NCBI RefSeq assembly: GCF_012641465.1
Contig: NZ_JABAIK010000029.1
Coordinates: forward strand, 1-34,646
Length of the DNA stretch: 34,646 nucleotides
Source of the DNA: Vibrio agarilyticus
GTDB taxonomy: Bacteria; Pseudomonadota; Gammaproteobacteria; Enterobacterales; Vibrionaceae
Direction: 5' to 3'
Part shown: positions 17,531 through 25,535 of the stretch, piece by piece
How positions within the stretch are numbered: the first letter of the stretch is position 1
Layout of the letters: every line of letters starts with the position of its first letter
Notes under the pieces: generated by a model
The model's input: the letters and a program-made list of their open reading frames with translations, nothing else
The model's database searches: none
What the model was told of the DNA's origin: nothing
Translations under genes and position numbers: made by a program

Positions 17531-19705
17531 TTAGAGCTTTTCAAGTTTTGCATAAGCGGTCACTAACCACTTAATACCTTCACCATTGAATGCGACTTGA
17601 ACTCGACTTTGCGCGCCACTGCCTTCAAAATTAATGATGGTGCCTTCGCCAAATTTCGGGTGTTTCACCCGAGCACCTAGGGTAAATCCGGTCTCATTAA
17701 AATTGTCTTTAACCGCTGTCGCACTAAAACGGCCGCTTGAGGTTGGTCTGGTCACTTGGGCTTTCATTCGAACTTCGTCAAGATGCTTTTCTGGCAACTC
17801 ACGAATAAACCGCGACGGCTTATGATACTTATCTTGGCCGTAAAGACGACGCATCTCCGCGTAAGTGATATAAAGTTTTTGCATGGCACGCGTCATGCCT
17901 ACGTAACACAAGCGGCGCTCCTCCTCCAATCGACCAGACTCCTCTGCAGACATTTGGCTTGGGAACATACCCTCTTCGACGCCAACCATAAAAACGAGTG
18001 GAAATTCCAACCCCTTGGCACTGTGTAACGTCATCATCTGCACCGCATCGTCAAACTCATCCGCCTGACCTTCACCCGCTTCGAGCGCGGCGTGAGTCAA
18101 AAATGCGGTGAGCAATGGCATATCATCCGCCTCTTCTGGCCGATCAAATTGACGTGTCGCCGTGACCAACTCTTCTAAGTTTTCAATTCGCGCTTTGGAT
18201 TTTTCACCCTTTTCTGCCTGATACATTTCATACAGGCCGGATGCTTTGATGACATGATCCGTTTGCAGATGGAGCGGCATTTCGTGTGTGTCGTCTTCAA
18301 GCGCATTGATCAATTCAACAAATCGCGACAAGGCGCCACCAGCTCGTCCCGCCAGTACGCGCTCATCAAGTAAGGCAACGCTAGCATCCCACATGGTGCA
18401 CCCTCGTTCGCGCGCCGCAAAACGAATGGTCTCCAGCGTTTTATCCCCTAAACCCCGTGTCGGTGTATTCACCACACGTTCAAAGGCAGCATCGTCATTA
18501 CGATTGCTCAAAAGACGCAGGTAACTCAAGGCATCTCGAATTTCTTGGCGTTCAAAAAATCGCATGCCGCCATAAATTCGATAAGGCAAGCCAGCTTGAA
18601 TGAGCGCTTCTTCAAGAACCCGTGACTGGGCATTATTACGATAAAGAATGGCAGCATCATTTAACACCCCGCCCTTATCTTGCCACTCTTTAATGCGGTT
18701 AACTGCAAAGCGGGCTTCATCTAACTCGTTGTATGCTGCATAAACCGAAATCGGCTCACCTTCCGCTCCATCGGTCCACAACTCCTTACCTAGGCGCTCG
18801 GTATTATTCGCGATTAACGTGTTGGCTGCGTTCAATATGGTTTTAGTTGATCGATAATTTTGTTCCAAACGAATGGTGTTTACTGAAGCAAATTCTTGAG
18901 TAAATTTTTCAATGTTCTCGACTTTAGCGCCACGCCAACCATAAATGGATTGATCGTCGTCTCCAACAATCATCACGTGGCTCTCTTTGCCAGCCATCAT
19001 TCGTAGCCATGCGTATTGAATGTTATTGGTGTCTTGAAATTCATCGACCAAGATGTGTTTAAATCGCGCTTGATAGTGTTCTCGAATCAGCGGTTTATCA
19101 CGAAGTAACTCATGCACTCGAAGTAGGATTTCCGCAAAATCCACCAAACCTGCGCGATCGCACGCCTCTTGGTACGCCGCATAAAGCTGCAGGTAGGTTT
19201 GCGTCACCGGATCGCGATAGCTATCAATATGTGCTGGGCGCAGCCCTTCATCTTTTTTGCCATTGATCCACCAAGCAACTTGGCGCGCAGGCCACTGTTT
19301 CTCATCCAGGTTTTGCGCTTTGATCAAGCGGCGCAGTAGGCGTTGCTGATCATCCGAGTCGATAATTTGAAAATCTTCCGGCAATTTTGCATCAAGATAA
19401 TGGGCACGAAGGATACGGTGGCAAATGCCATGAAATGTACCGTTCCACATTCCAGAGGCGCTGCCCATCATTAACTCTTCGATACGTCCACGCATTTCTG
19501 CGGCCGCTTTATTAGTAAATGTGACCGACATAATTGAAAACGGCGATGCGTTTTCCACCGATAAAAGCCAAGCAATTCGATGAACTAACACACGCGTTTT
19601 TCCACTACCCGCGCCCGCAAGTACCAACAAATTTTGCAAAGGGGCAGCTACAGCTTCGCGTTGTTTATCGTTTAAACCGTCAAGTAACAGAGAAGGGTCA
19701 ATCAT
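17531..19705 (-). CDS. uvrD: DNA helicase II UvrD
   Basis: 724-residue superfamily 1A 3'-5' helicase (E. coli UvrD has 720) that acts in nucleotide excision repair and mismatch repair. The Walker A GAGSGKT is at 31-37 and the Walker B VDEFQDTN at 219-226; QNYRST, a TLHSAKGLEFPLVF motif V region and VGMTRAMQKLYI follow. The C-terminal Tudor-like domain (GARVKHPKFGEGTIINFEG ... WLVTAYAKLEKL) distinguishes UvrD/PcrA from Rep. ATG at 19705 with a poor ribosome site. It is divergent from the bufferin-type operon and preceded by a LexA-like box. Confidence 0.97.
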   Translation of the reverse strand: MIDPSLLLDGLNDKQREAVAAPLQNLLVLAGAGSGKTRVLVHRIAWLLSVENASPFSIMSVTFTNKAAAEMRGRIEELMMGSASGMWNGTFHGICHRILRAHYLDAKLPEDFQIIDSDDQQRLLRRLIKAQNLDEKQWPARQVAWWINGKKDEGLRPAHIDSYRDPVTQTYLQLYAAYQEACDRAGLVDFAEILLRVHELLRDKPLIREHYQARFKHILVDEFQDTNNIQYAWLRMMAGKESHVMIVGDDDQSIYGWRGAKVENIEKFTQEFASVNTIRLEQNYRSTKTILNAANTLIANNTERLGKELWTDGAEGEPISVYAAYNELDEARFAVNRIKEWQDKGGVLNDAAILYRNNAQSRVLEEALIQAGLPYRIYGGMRFFERQEIRDALSYLRLLSNRNDDAAFERVVNTPTRGLGDKTLETIRFAARERGCTMWDASVALLDERVLAGRAGGALSRFVELINALEDDTHEMPLHLQTDHVIKASGLYEMYQAEKGEKSKARIENLEELVTATRQFDRPEEADDMPLLTAFLTHAALEAGEGQADEFDDAVQMMTLHSAKGLEFPLVFMVGVEEGMFPSQMSAEESGRLEEERRLCYVGMTRAMQKLYITYAEMRRLYGQDKYHKPSRFIRELPEKHLDEVRMKAQVTRPTSSGRFSATAVKDNFNETGFTLGARVKHPKFGEGTIINFEGSGAQSRVQVAFNGEGIKWLVTAYAKLEKL

Positions 19706-19715
19706 AGTCAGCGCA

Positions 19716-19731
19716 CTGGTTATTTATACAT
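19716..19731 (-). promoter_or_regulatory. LexA (SOS) box upstream of uvrD
   Basis: On the minus strand ATGTATAAATAACCAG matches the E. coli uvrD box CTGTATATATACCCAG at 13 of 16 positions. It lies just downstream of a TATAAT -10 (19745-19740), where LexA would block the start. The palindrome core is imperfect (ATGT-N8-CCAG), so binding would be moderate. Confidence 0.5.
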
Positions 19732-19739
19732 AGAAAGTG

Positions 19740-19745
19740 ATTATA
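19740..19745 (-). promoter_or_regulatory. -10 hexamer of the uvrD promoter
   Basis: TATAAT on the minus strand (19745-19740), about 35 bp before the uvrD start; no good -35 is seen. Confidence 0.45.
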
Positions 19746-19973
19746 ACCTAAACACTCTTAAGAAATGAGACAAAAAATTCACATTTTTATACTCAACAAA
19801 AACAAGCAATATCAATCAGATAAAAACAAACATTTACAAAACCAATGTTTAATTGGCAAATTTTCTGAAAGTTTTTCGTCGAGTTTTCTATCTTTTAAGT
19901 TAAGCAAGATGATGATTTTTCGCTCAGTCACTTGCTGACATAAATCACAAGGATACCTTCAGAGGAACAGATC

Positions 19974-20237
19974 ATGAAAAAGTCTAATTTAGCCGTTACC
20001 GCTGCCATCACCGGAATCATTGCTATGGGTGGCACTATGCTCACAACCGCGCCAGCAACCGCAGCCCAAGACAAAGAAAAATGCTATGGCGTCGTAAAAG
20101 CAGGTAAAAATGATTGCGCCACCAAGACCACCTCTTGTGCGGGTACCTCAACTGAAGACAATCAATCAGATGCGTTTGTTATTGTGCCTAAAGGACTGTG
20201 CGATCGCCTCGTAGGTGGTAACACGACATCATCATAA
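19974..20237 (+). CDS. bufA: Bufferin-type RiPP precursor (DUF2282, BufA1-like)
   Basis: 87-residue exported precursor peptide. A signal peptide (MKKSNLAVTAAITGIIAMGG to APATAA, residues 1-31) is followed by a core of about 56 residues with four cysteines (37, 48, 55, 76) in the DUF2282 arrangement EKCYG..KAGKNDCA...SCAG...VPKGLCDRLVGG. Family knowledge: in characterised bufferins an MNIO enzyme converts core cysteines to thiooxazole rings and the product binds copper. ATG at 19974 has AGAGGA seven bases upstream. The region 19746-19960 is very AT-rich; I could not identify its promoter and saw no ECF sigma gene nearby. First gene of the buf cluster, divergent from uvrD. Confidence 0.92.
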   Translation: MKKSNLAVTAAITGIIAMGGTMLTTAPATAAQDKEKCYGVVKAGKNDCATKTTSCAGTSTEDNQSDAFVIVPKGLCDRLVGGNTTSS

Positions 20238-20436
20238 CTTGATCATTCATCGGCAACGGTTCACTCACTCAGCGCTCCAATAGTGGCGCGCGCAGCAAAA
20301 GCCTCGGAGCACAGGTGGTTTGTGTGATGAGGTTTCGCAAGCGCGGCTTAATGTATTTTTTGTTACGCGAGCTGCATCTCGCCGATGGTAGCCATTGATA
20401 AAGAGCCTACCTCAAAGCCAACCAAAGGACTGCGAT

Positions 20437-21309
20437 GTGCAATTTGAGTATCACCCCAGCATAGGCGTCGGTCTAAGACAGCCTCATCACAGCGCATTCA
20501 TGTGCCAGCGACCTCCGCTGCGTTGGATCGAAGTCCATAGTGAAAACTATTTCGCAATAAACAGCCCCGCGCGCATGACATTACGCACTTTGGCGCAGCA
20601 GTATAAAATCAGTTGTCATGGGGTGGGTTTATCTCTCGGTTCGGTTGAGCGAGTCAATCTCGCGCATCTCAACGCACTCATCTCGCTTATCAACGAGATT
20701 GACGCGTTTAAAGTGTCGGAGCATTTGAGTTGGTCCCACTCTGGGGGACATCACTTTAATGATTTATTGCCTCTGCCCTATACCGAAGAAGCACTCGATA
20801 TCTTTTGTCGTAACGTACTTGAAGTGCAAGACGCTCTCAAGCGGCCTATTGCGATTGAAAACCCGTCCAGTTACCTGAGTTACTCTCACTCAACGATACC
20901 CGAGTGGGAGTTTCTTAATGCCGTCACTGAACGAACCGACTGCGAACTGCTGCTCGACCTCAATAACATTTATGTCTCTGGATTCAATCACGGCTTTGAT
21001 GCGCAGCGATATATCGACGCGGTTCATTCGCATAAGGTCTGTGAAATTCATTTGGCGGGATTTAGCAAAAAGCAGTTAGCGCAAGGTGAAATTTGGATTG
21101 ATACTCATAGCCAGCCGGTGTGTGAGGAGGTTTGGCAGCTCTATCAAATGTGGCTCACGCACCACGGACCAACGGACACTATGATTGAATGGGATACCGA
21201 GCTTCCAGAGCTTGAGGTTTTGCTTGGCGAAGCGCAAAAGGCGTCAAATTTCGCTGGCATGACATGTGCCGTGCCGTCGACCAAGGAGGCAAGCGATGCG
21301 TCTTGCTGA
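20437..21309 (+). CDS. bufB: MNIO/DUF692 peptide-modifying enzyme (BufB-like)
   Basis: 290-residue TIM-barrel multinuclear non-heme iron-dependent oxidase that should modify the BufA cysteines. Candidate metal ligands in the family pattern are His61 (SCHGVGLSLG), Glu95-His96 (SEHLSW), Glu141-Asn142 (AIENPSSYL), Asp174 and Asn176 (LLDLNNIYV), His205 (EIHLAGF), Asp222 and His224 (IDTHSQPV) and Glu251 (IEWDTELPE); none looks lost. GTG at 20437 is preferred because AAAGGA precedes it by seven bases; an in-frame TTG at 20395 has no ribosome site. A 199-bp gap separates it from bufA, and it overlaps bufC by 14 bp. Confidence 0.93.
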   Translation: MQFEYHPSIGVGLRQPHHSAFMCQRPPLRWIEVHSENYFAINSPARMTLRTLAQQYKISCHGVGLSLGSVERVNLAHLNALISLINEIDAFKVSEHLSWSHSGGHHFNDLLPLPYTEEALDIFCRNVLEVQDALKRPIAIENPSSYLSYSHSTIPEWEFLNAVTERTDCELLLDLNNIYVSGFNHGFDAQRYIDAVHSHKVCEIHLAGFSKKQLAQGEIWIDTHSQPVCEEVWQLYQMWLTHHGPTDTMIEWDTELPELEVLLGEAQKASNFAGMTCAVPSTKEASDASC

Positions 21310-22087
21310 GCTGCAACGCCAGTTTGCTCTATCCCTCCTAGGCAAATCTCACTCGCTGATTGAGCACATCGAGAGCTCGATATTCAGTGGCGATGAACGG
21401 TTACAAATCTACCGTAACAACTTTAATTCAAGCTTGATTGACGTACTTGCTATGACTTATCCGATGATTCTCGCGCTCATCGGTGAACATTGTTTTCACC
21501 ATCTTGCGCGCGTTCATATTCAACGTAACCCGCCAACCCAGGGCAGTGTCGATTGCTATGGGGAACATTTTGATGTGACCCTTACATCATTTCCCGAACT
21601 GACTAAGGCCGTCCCTTATGCCCCAGACGTCGCGCGTTTTGAATGGCAGATAGATAAAGCTCGCCAAGCCCACGACTATACTCAACCGTCATCTTCATGG
21701 CGACCGCTCGCGCAGTTAAGCTCAGTACCGGTTAGCGACCATGACAAAGTTTGCTTTCAGCTTCCTCTAGGAGCGCAATTTTGGGTCAGTGAGTATGCCG
21801 TTGCAACACTGCGAGAGGGCATTCTCAGCGGCAGAGTCGATAACATTGATTTCAACCAAGCCGAGTCTGGCATTGCGTTTGTCGACACTGACCCTATCGC
21901 ACAAAAGCATGTGCTCGTGGCCACCGCACTCTCTTCAATCGAATATCAACTTGCCGATTCTTTGCACCAAGGCCTTTCTATTGGTGCGATTGCCGAACCC
22001 TTACTTACCAGTCTTGAATCGCTTATCCAACAGCGAATCGTTTTAGGTTTTCGGCTTAATTCTCATTCATTATCTAACAAGGAGTAA
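21296..22087 (+). CDS. bufC: MNIO partner protein, DUF2063 (BufC-like)
   Basis: 263-residue partner of the DUF692 enzyme, thought to recruit the precursor peptide. The N-terminal DUF2063 helical domain (about residues 1-100) is clear: LAELQRQFALSLL, RLQIYRNNFNSSLIDVLAMTYP, and later YAPDVARFEWQIDKARQA. The C-terminal half is a less conserved mixed alpha/beta region. The ATG at 21296 has a near-ideal AAGGAGG six bases upstream and lies inside the last codons of bufB, so the two are translationally coupled; bufD starts three bases after its stop. No cysteine-rich or catalytic motif is visible, consistent with a docking role. Confidence 0.9.
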   Translation: MRLAELQRQFALSLLGKSHSLIEHIESSIFSGDERLQIYRNNFNSSLIDVLAMTYPMILALIGEHCFHHLARVHIQRNPPTQGSVDCYGEHFDVTLTSFPELTKAVPYAPDVARFEWQIDKARQAHDYTQPSSSWRPLAQLSSVPVSDHDKVCFQLPLGAQFWVSEYAVATLREGILSGRVDNIDFNQAESGIAFVDTDPIAQKHVLVATALSSIEYQLADSLHQGLSIGAIAEPLLTSLESLIQQRIVLGFRLNSHSLSNKE

Positions 22088-22090
22088 GTT

Positions 22091-22555
22091 ATGCCTCAAG
22101 AGCATCGCAGTTGGCTTCAACATTACGAACGTCTCGTGTGTGGCCTGGAAACGTTTGTGGCTCCCGCGTTACTGCTGGTCTGCCGTTTATGGGTGGCTGT
22201 CGTCTTTTTTACCTCTGGCATGACCAAAATCAACACCTGGGAAAGTACGCTCTATCTATTTGAATATGAATATCAGGTTCCGCTACTCTCGTGGGAACTG
22301 GCGGCGATGCTCGGCACTATCACGGAGTTAGTGGTGCCATGCTTTATTGCCATTGGCCTTCTTACGCGCCCAATGGCCTGTGTTCTTTTTATCTTTAATA
22401 TTATTGCGGTCTGGTCTTACCCTGCCCTTTGGCAGACTGGCTTCTATGATCATCAGCTGTGGGGACTTATGTTGCTGATCGTCGTCGTTTGGGGACCTGG
22501 AATATTGTCAGTGGATCACTTTGTAAGGCAATTGATGGGACGTGATAAGCCGTAG
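22091..22555 (+). CDS. bufD: DoxX-family membrane protein (buf operon)
   Basis: 154-residue inner-membrane protein with four predicted helices (around LLLVCRLWVAVVFFTSG, AAMLGTITELVVPCFIAIGLL, ACVLFIFNIIAVW and LWGLMLLIVVVWGPG). The SGMTKINTW segment and the acidic TELVVP in the second helix are typical of DoxX proteins found next to DUF692/DUF2063 genes. AAGGAG lies six bases before ATG 22091. A redox or quinone-linked role for DoxX in these operons is speculative. The operon ends at a shared terminator. Confidence 0.9.
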   Translation: MPQEHRSWLQHYERLVCGLETFVAPALLLVCRLWVAVVFFTSGMTKINTWESTLYLFEYEYQVPLLSWELAAMLGTITELVVPCFIAIGLLTRPMACVLFIFNIIAVWSYPALWQTGFYDHQLWGLMLLIVVVWGPGILSVDHFVRQLMGRDKP

Positions 22556-22597
22556 GCAAGTAAACGTTTATTCAGCTTAAGAATGAAAGAAATAAAA

Positions 22598-22630
22598 CAA
22601 AAAAATCCCCGCTGATGCGGGGATTTTTTA
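22598..22630. terminator. Bidirectional terminator after bufD
   Basis: AAAATCCCCGC pairs with GCGGGGATTTT around TGAT, with an A-run before and T-run after. It serves the convergent ends of bufD and the small gene at 22628-22918, whose stop codon lies within it. Confidence 0.9.
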
Positions 22631-22918
22631 AGCATGACGCTTAGCAAGATAGGCTTTTAGTTCATCGGCACTGATGCCTTGTTCGGACAACTGTTTTGCC
22701 AGAACCTCAACCTGCTCCTCTTTACGAGACTCAAGTACTTGCTGAAACTGAAACGTCAGCTCACGCAAAATGGAGACTGGAATGCGCTTTGCGGCACTGC
22801 GGATGCGCTCTCCACTTTGTTGACCCAGTTCATTTAATAAACGGCTGAACATCACCTTTTCTGGTGACTCCTCCATCTGCTCCATAATACGAGCAATTTC
22901 AATTACTGATAATGACAT
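22628..22918 (-). CDS. Small helical protein with H-NS-like oligomerisation features
   Basis: 96 residues, predicted almost entirely helical and highly charged. The second half (SILRELTFQFQQVLESRKEE, then VLAKQLSEQGISADELKAYL) resembles the dimerisation and linker region of H-NS proteins (E.LEE.L.KL..VV.ERREE and QI..DGI...EL), but the H-NS DNA-binding core motif (TWTGQGRTP-like) is absent and the protein ends there. The first 45 residues (IARIMEQMEESPEKVMFSRLLNE) are unlike H-NS. It might modulate H-NS-family proteins or be unrelated; family membership is uncertain. ATG at 22918 has a weak ribosome site. The 195-bp gap upstream is AT-rich and holds no other gene that I can see. Confidence 0.75.
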   Translation of the reverse strand: MSLSVIEIARIMEQMEESPEKVMFSRLLNELGQQSGERIRSAAKRIPVSILRELTFQFQQVLESRKEEQVEVLAKQLSEQGISADELKAYLAKRHA

Positions 22919-23113
22919 TCGATAGTTGGTTTCAAATTGATTAATTTCGCTTCAGCTATAAATATACACCGCTTACGAGAATTGGAAAACTCACTAATGC
23001 AATTGTTCGGTCAGTACTTTCATTATCCAGTGATTTTTTTTGCGACATTGATTCCAATTATCTTATTATCCAAATAGTTATCCAATGTAGCACAGTAAAA
23101 AATACGAAAACTT

Positions 23114-24331
23114 TTATACCGAATGCTGCAGATTATGATGCCACTGCTTACCGCTTTGGGAAAATAATACTAATAATGCTGGCAACAATAGCAACATGTG
23201 GCACGCAATAAGCCATTGAGGCTCCGGTACAATCCGCTGCATCAAACCGACCAGCAATCCAGCACCACTCATTTGAAATAATCCGAGAATGGCTGCTGCC
23301 GTCCCAGCTTTGTCACCAAAAGGCTCTAAGGATTTACCCGCAGCACACCCTAAAATAGACGCAAAGCCAATTGATGACATAAAAATCGGTAGCATAAACG
23401 CAAGTGGGTGAGCCCAATCGCTCAAAAGCAACATCAAGAGTGCACCAAAACTTAGCACCATCACACCAAAGACTAATGTGAATCGTGTTCCCCAGCGATC
23501 AGTCATCTTAGGCGCAATAAAGCTGGCAAGTATGTTAACCACAGCGTTAATCCCAAACCAAAATGTGAATGCGTCCATAGAAAGCCCCATGCGTTCCATC
23601 AACGCGATGGGGGCCGAGGTCACGTAGGCTAAAATAACCGCCATCGCGCCCATACACAGCGAGGCATGAAACACAAACGATGGCGTGCTCAATACGGCCC
23701 AATAACGACTTAACTTAAACACGTTTTGCGCAGGTCCAGATTGATTCGGGTTGGTCTCACGCAACTGGAAAAAGATTACCACGCCAGTGAACGCAGCAAA
23801 CAGCGCCATAAAACTAAAATTAGCGCGCCAGTCAAATTGCTGTGTCAGCCAACTTCCAAGGATCGGTGCAAGCGCAGGAATAAAGCAGATAGCACCATTG
23901 AGGTAGCTGATCATTTTGCCACTTTCTTTTTCTCCGAATATATCGCGAACCGTCGCAAAAGCCGCCACTGATGTCGCACAGGCCCCTAAACCTTGCAGTA
24001 AACGAGCAGCCAACATCCACTCTATGGATTGTGCGCCCCACGCCAATAAGGCGCTCAACCCATAAACAGAGATCCCGGCTAGTGCGACGGTTCGACGTCC
24101 AAGTTTGTCTGCCAATGGTCCAGCAAACAGCTGACCGATACCCATAGCAAACAAAAAGTAAGTGATCGTATCTTGAGCCAGTGCGTGACTCACTGCAAAA
24201 TCATTGGCCATCGTCGGCAAAGCCGGCAAATAAATATCAATGGCCAAAGGACTAAAAAACACCAATAGGGTTAAAATAGCCATCTGCGTTTTACTGGGAC
24301 GAGATTCATTTCGCGAGTGATTCAGTGCCAC
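23114..24331 (-). CDS. Bcr/CflA-family MFS multidrug exporter
   Basis: 405-residue, twelve-helix proton-coupled drug exporter of the DHA1 Bcr/CflA subfamily. Diagnostic segments are FFSPLAIDIYLPALPTM (26-41), the MFS motif A variant GPLADKLGRR (71-80), and LLQGLGACATSVAAFATVRD in helix 4-5. The start is a GTG at 24331 with TTGGAG six bases upstream; no better ATG exists. It is divergent from a LysR regulator across about 100 bp, the classic arrangement for local regulation of an efflux gene. Substrates cannot be deduced. Confidence 0.93.
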   Translation of the reverse strand: MALNHSRNESRPSKTQMAILTLLVFFSPLAIDIYLPALPTMANDFAVSHALAQDTITYFLFAMGIGQLFAGPLADKLGRRTVALAGISVYGLSALLAWGAQSIEWMLAARLLQGLGACATSVAAFATVRDIFGEKESGKMISYLNGAICFIPALAPILGSWLTQQFDWRANFSFMALFAAFTGVVIFFQLRETNPNQSGPAQNVFKLSRYWAVLSTPSFVFHASLCMGAMAVILAYVTSAPIALMERMGLSMDAFTFWFGINAVVNILASFIAPKMTDRWGTRFTLVFGVMVLSFGALLMLLLSDWAHPLAFMLPIFMSSIGFASILGCAAGKSLEPFGDKAGTAAAILGLFQMSGAGLLVGLMQRIVPEPQWLIACHMLLLLPALLVLFSQSGKQWHHNLQHSV

Positions 24332-24408
24332 GTATTACTCCAAGATCGTAGTCATAATGCCGCGAGAATACGCGTGATAAGATATGAACGGAAATGATGT
24401 ATACTCAT

Positions 24409-24434
24409 GGATATTATTCCCATACAGAATATCC
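24409..24434. promoter_or_regulatory. Inverted repeat, possible LysR-regulator operator
   Basis: GGATATT (24409-24415) and AATATCC (24428-24434) form a perfect seven-base inverted repeat with a 12-base spacer. It falls between a -10-like TATACT (24400-24405) and the preferred LysR-gene start at 24436, so occupancy would overlap the transcription start. Confidence 0.45.
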
Positions 24435-24435
24435 A

Positions 24436-25377
24436 ATGAATTACGAAAAACTAGCGCGCCTTGACCTTCATTTGCTGGTCTGCTTTCGAGTATTACTTGA
24501 AGAGCTCAATGTTACGCGAGCGGCGCACCGCTTGTGCTTAAGTCAGTCTGCCGTCAGTAAATCCTTAGCCAAATTACGCGTTCAGTTTGATGATCCTCTA
24601 TTTACCCGCCATGCTCACGGATTAACGCCAACCCCACGCGCGCTCTATCTCAAACCAAAAATTGATGGACTGATCCACCATCTAGATACATTAACCCAAC
24701 CGGAAAGCTTTACGCCTCATAGCAGTGAATATCACTTTCAGTTGGCAACCGTAGAAAGTGTTTATCCGCTGATACTGCCCCATTTTTTACCGGTCATATT
24801 CCAGCAAGCTCCAGGCGTGACCATTAGCACGCACTCATGGTCAGATCAAACCTTTAAAATGCTACAAAGGGGCGAGCTTGATTTAGGCATAACCGGTAAA
24901 GACATTGACATCAATGACGCAAAACTAACAATGACTGCCCCCGATGATGTGTGTGAGTTAGAAATTTATCGCGATCATCAAATGTGTATCGTTCGTAAAG
25001 ATCATCCCGCGCTTCACTCAAAATGGAACTTGAACGCGTATCTCGCACTTCGACACGTTCAAGTTCGTTGTGATGGCAATGACCGCTGGCTACTCGATTA
25101 CCGTCTTGCCGATCTTGGATGCAAACGCGATATTGCAGTCACCGTCCCCGACTTCAACAGCGCCGCGAGTTTATGCTCCTACACTGACTTTGTGTTCACT
25201 GCCCCAAGCCATTTTGTCACACTGGCAGCCAAACAACTTAATTTAGCCATATTGCCACTTCCACTTGAGTTTCCAGCAATGGCCTATACCCTCTTTTGGC
25301 ATCGTGAACGAGAAAATGAGCCTGCATTAAGCTGGCTTCGATCTATTATTACTCAAAAAACGTTACACCTTAGATAG
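24436..25377 (+). CDS. LysR-family transcriptional regulator (LeuO/NodD-like)
   Basis: 313 residues. The N-terminal winged HTH (NVTRAAHRLCLSQSAVSKSLA, about 25-45, preceded by LDLHLLVCFRVLLEE) and the DPLFTRHAHGLTPTPRA wing are typical of LysR proteins, here most like the LeuO/NodD branch. The rest is a periplasmic-binding-protein-like effector domain (about 90-300; LGITGKDID, HQMCIVRKDHPAL). The ATG at 24436 (MNYEKLARLDLHLL) is preferred: the ATGs at 24394/24397 would start ahead of the likely -10 TATACT. Divergent from the Bcr/CflA exporter, which it probably regulates along with itself; inducer unknown. Confidence 0.9.
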   Translation: MNYEKLARLDLHLLVCFRVLLEELNVTRAAHRLCLSQSAVSKSLAKLRVQFDDPLFTRHAHGLTPTPRALYLKPKIDGLIHHLDTLTQPESFTPHSSEYHFQLATVESVYPLILPHFLPVIFQQAPGVTISTHSWSDQTFKMLQRGELDLGITGKDIDINDAKLTMTAPDDVCELEIYRDHQMCIVRKDHPALHSKWNLNAYLALRHVQVRCDGNDRWLLDYRLADLGCKRDIAVTVPDFNSAASLCSYTDFVFTAPSHFVTLAAKQLNLAILPLPLEFPAMAYTLFWHRERENEPALSWLRSIITQKTLHLR

Positions 25378-25535
25378 CAAAAATTAGCCGCTTCAAGCAC
25401 ATTCATTTCGACGCAATTCAAATGTAAGACACCTGTTTGATTGACCTAAAATCGGTGTAAGATAGGCCTATTAACGCTGCACTCATTTGCTTTATACCCA
25501 GCGTCGGCTCGTATTAATTCCAATAAGGACTGTTC

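Noticed and set aside
19746-19973. ECF-sigma (GTAACC...CGAA-type) promoter for bufA
   Set aside because: No convincing match in the AT-rich region and no linked sigma or anti-sigma genes in the window.
20327-20398. 23-codon reading frame (MRFRKRGLMYFLL...) in the bufA-bufB gap
   Set aside because: No adequate ribosome site and no cysteine, so it does not look like a second precursor peptide.
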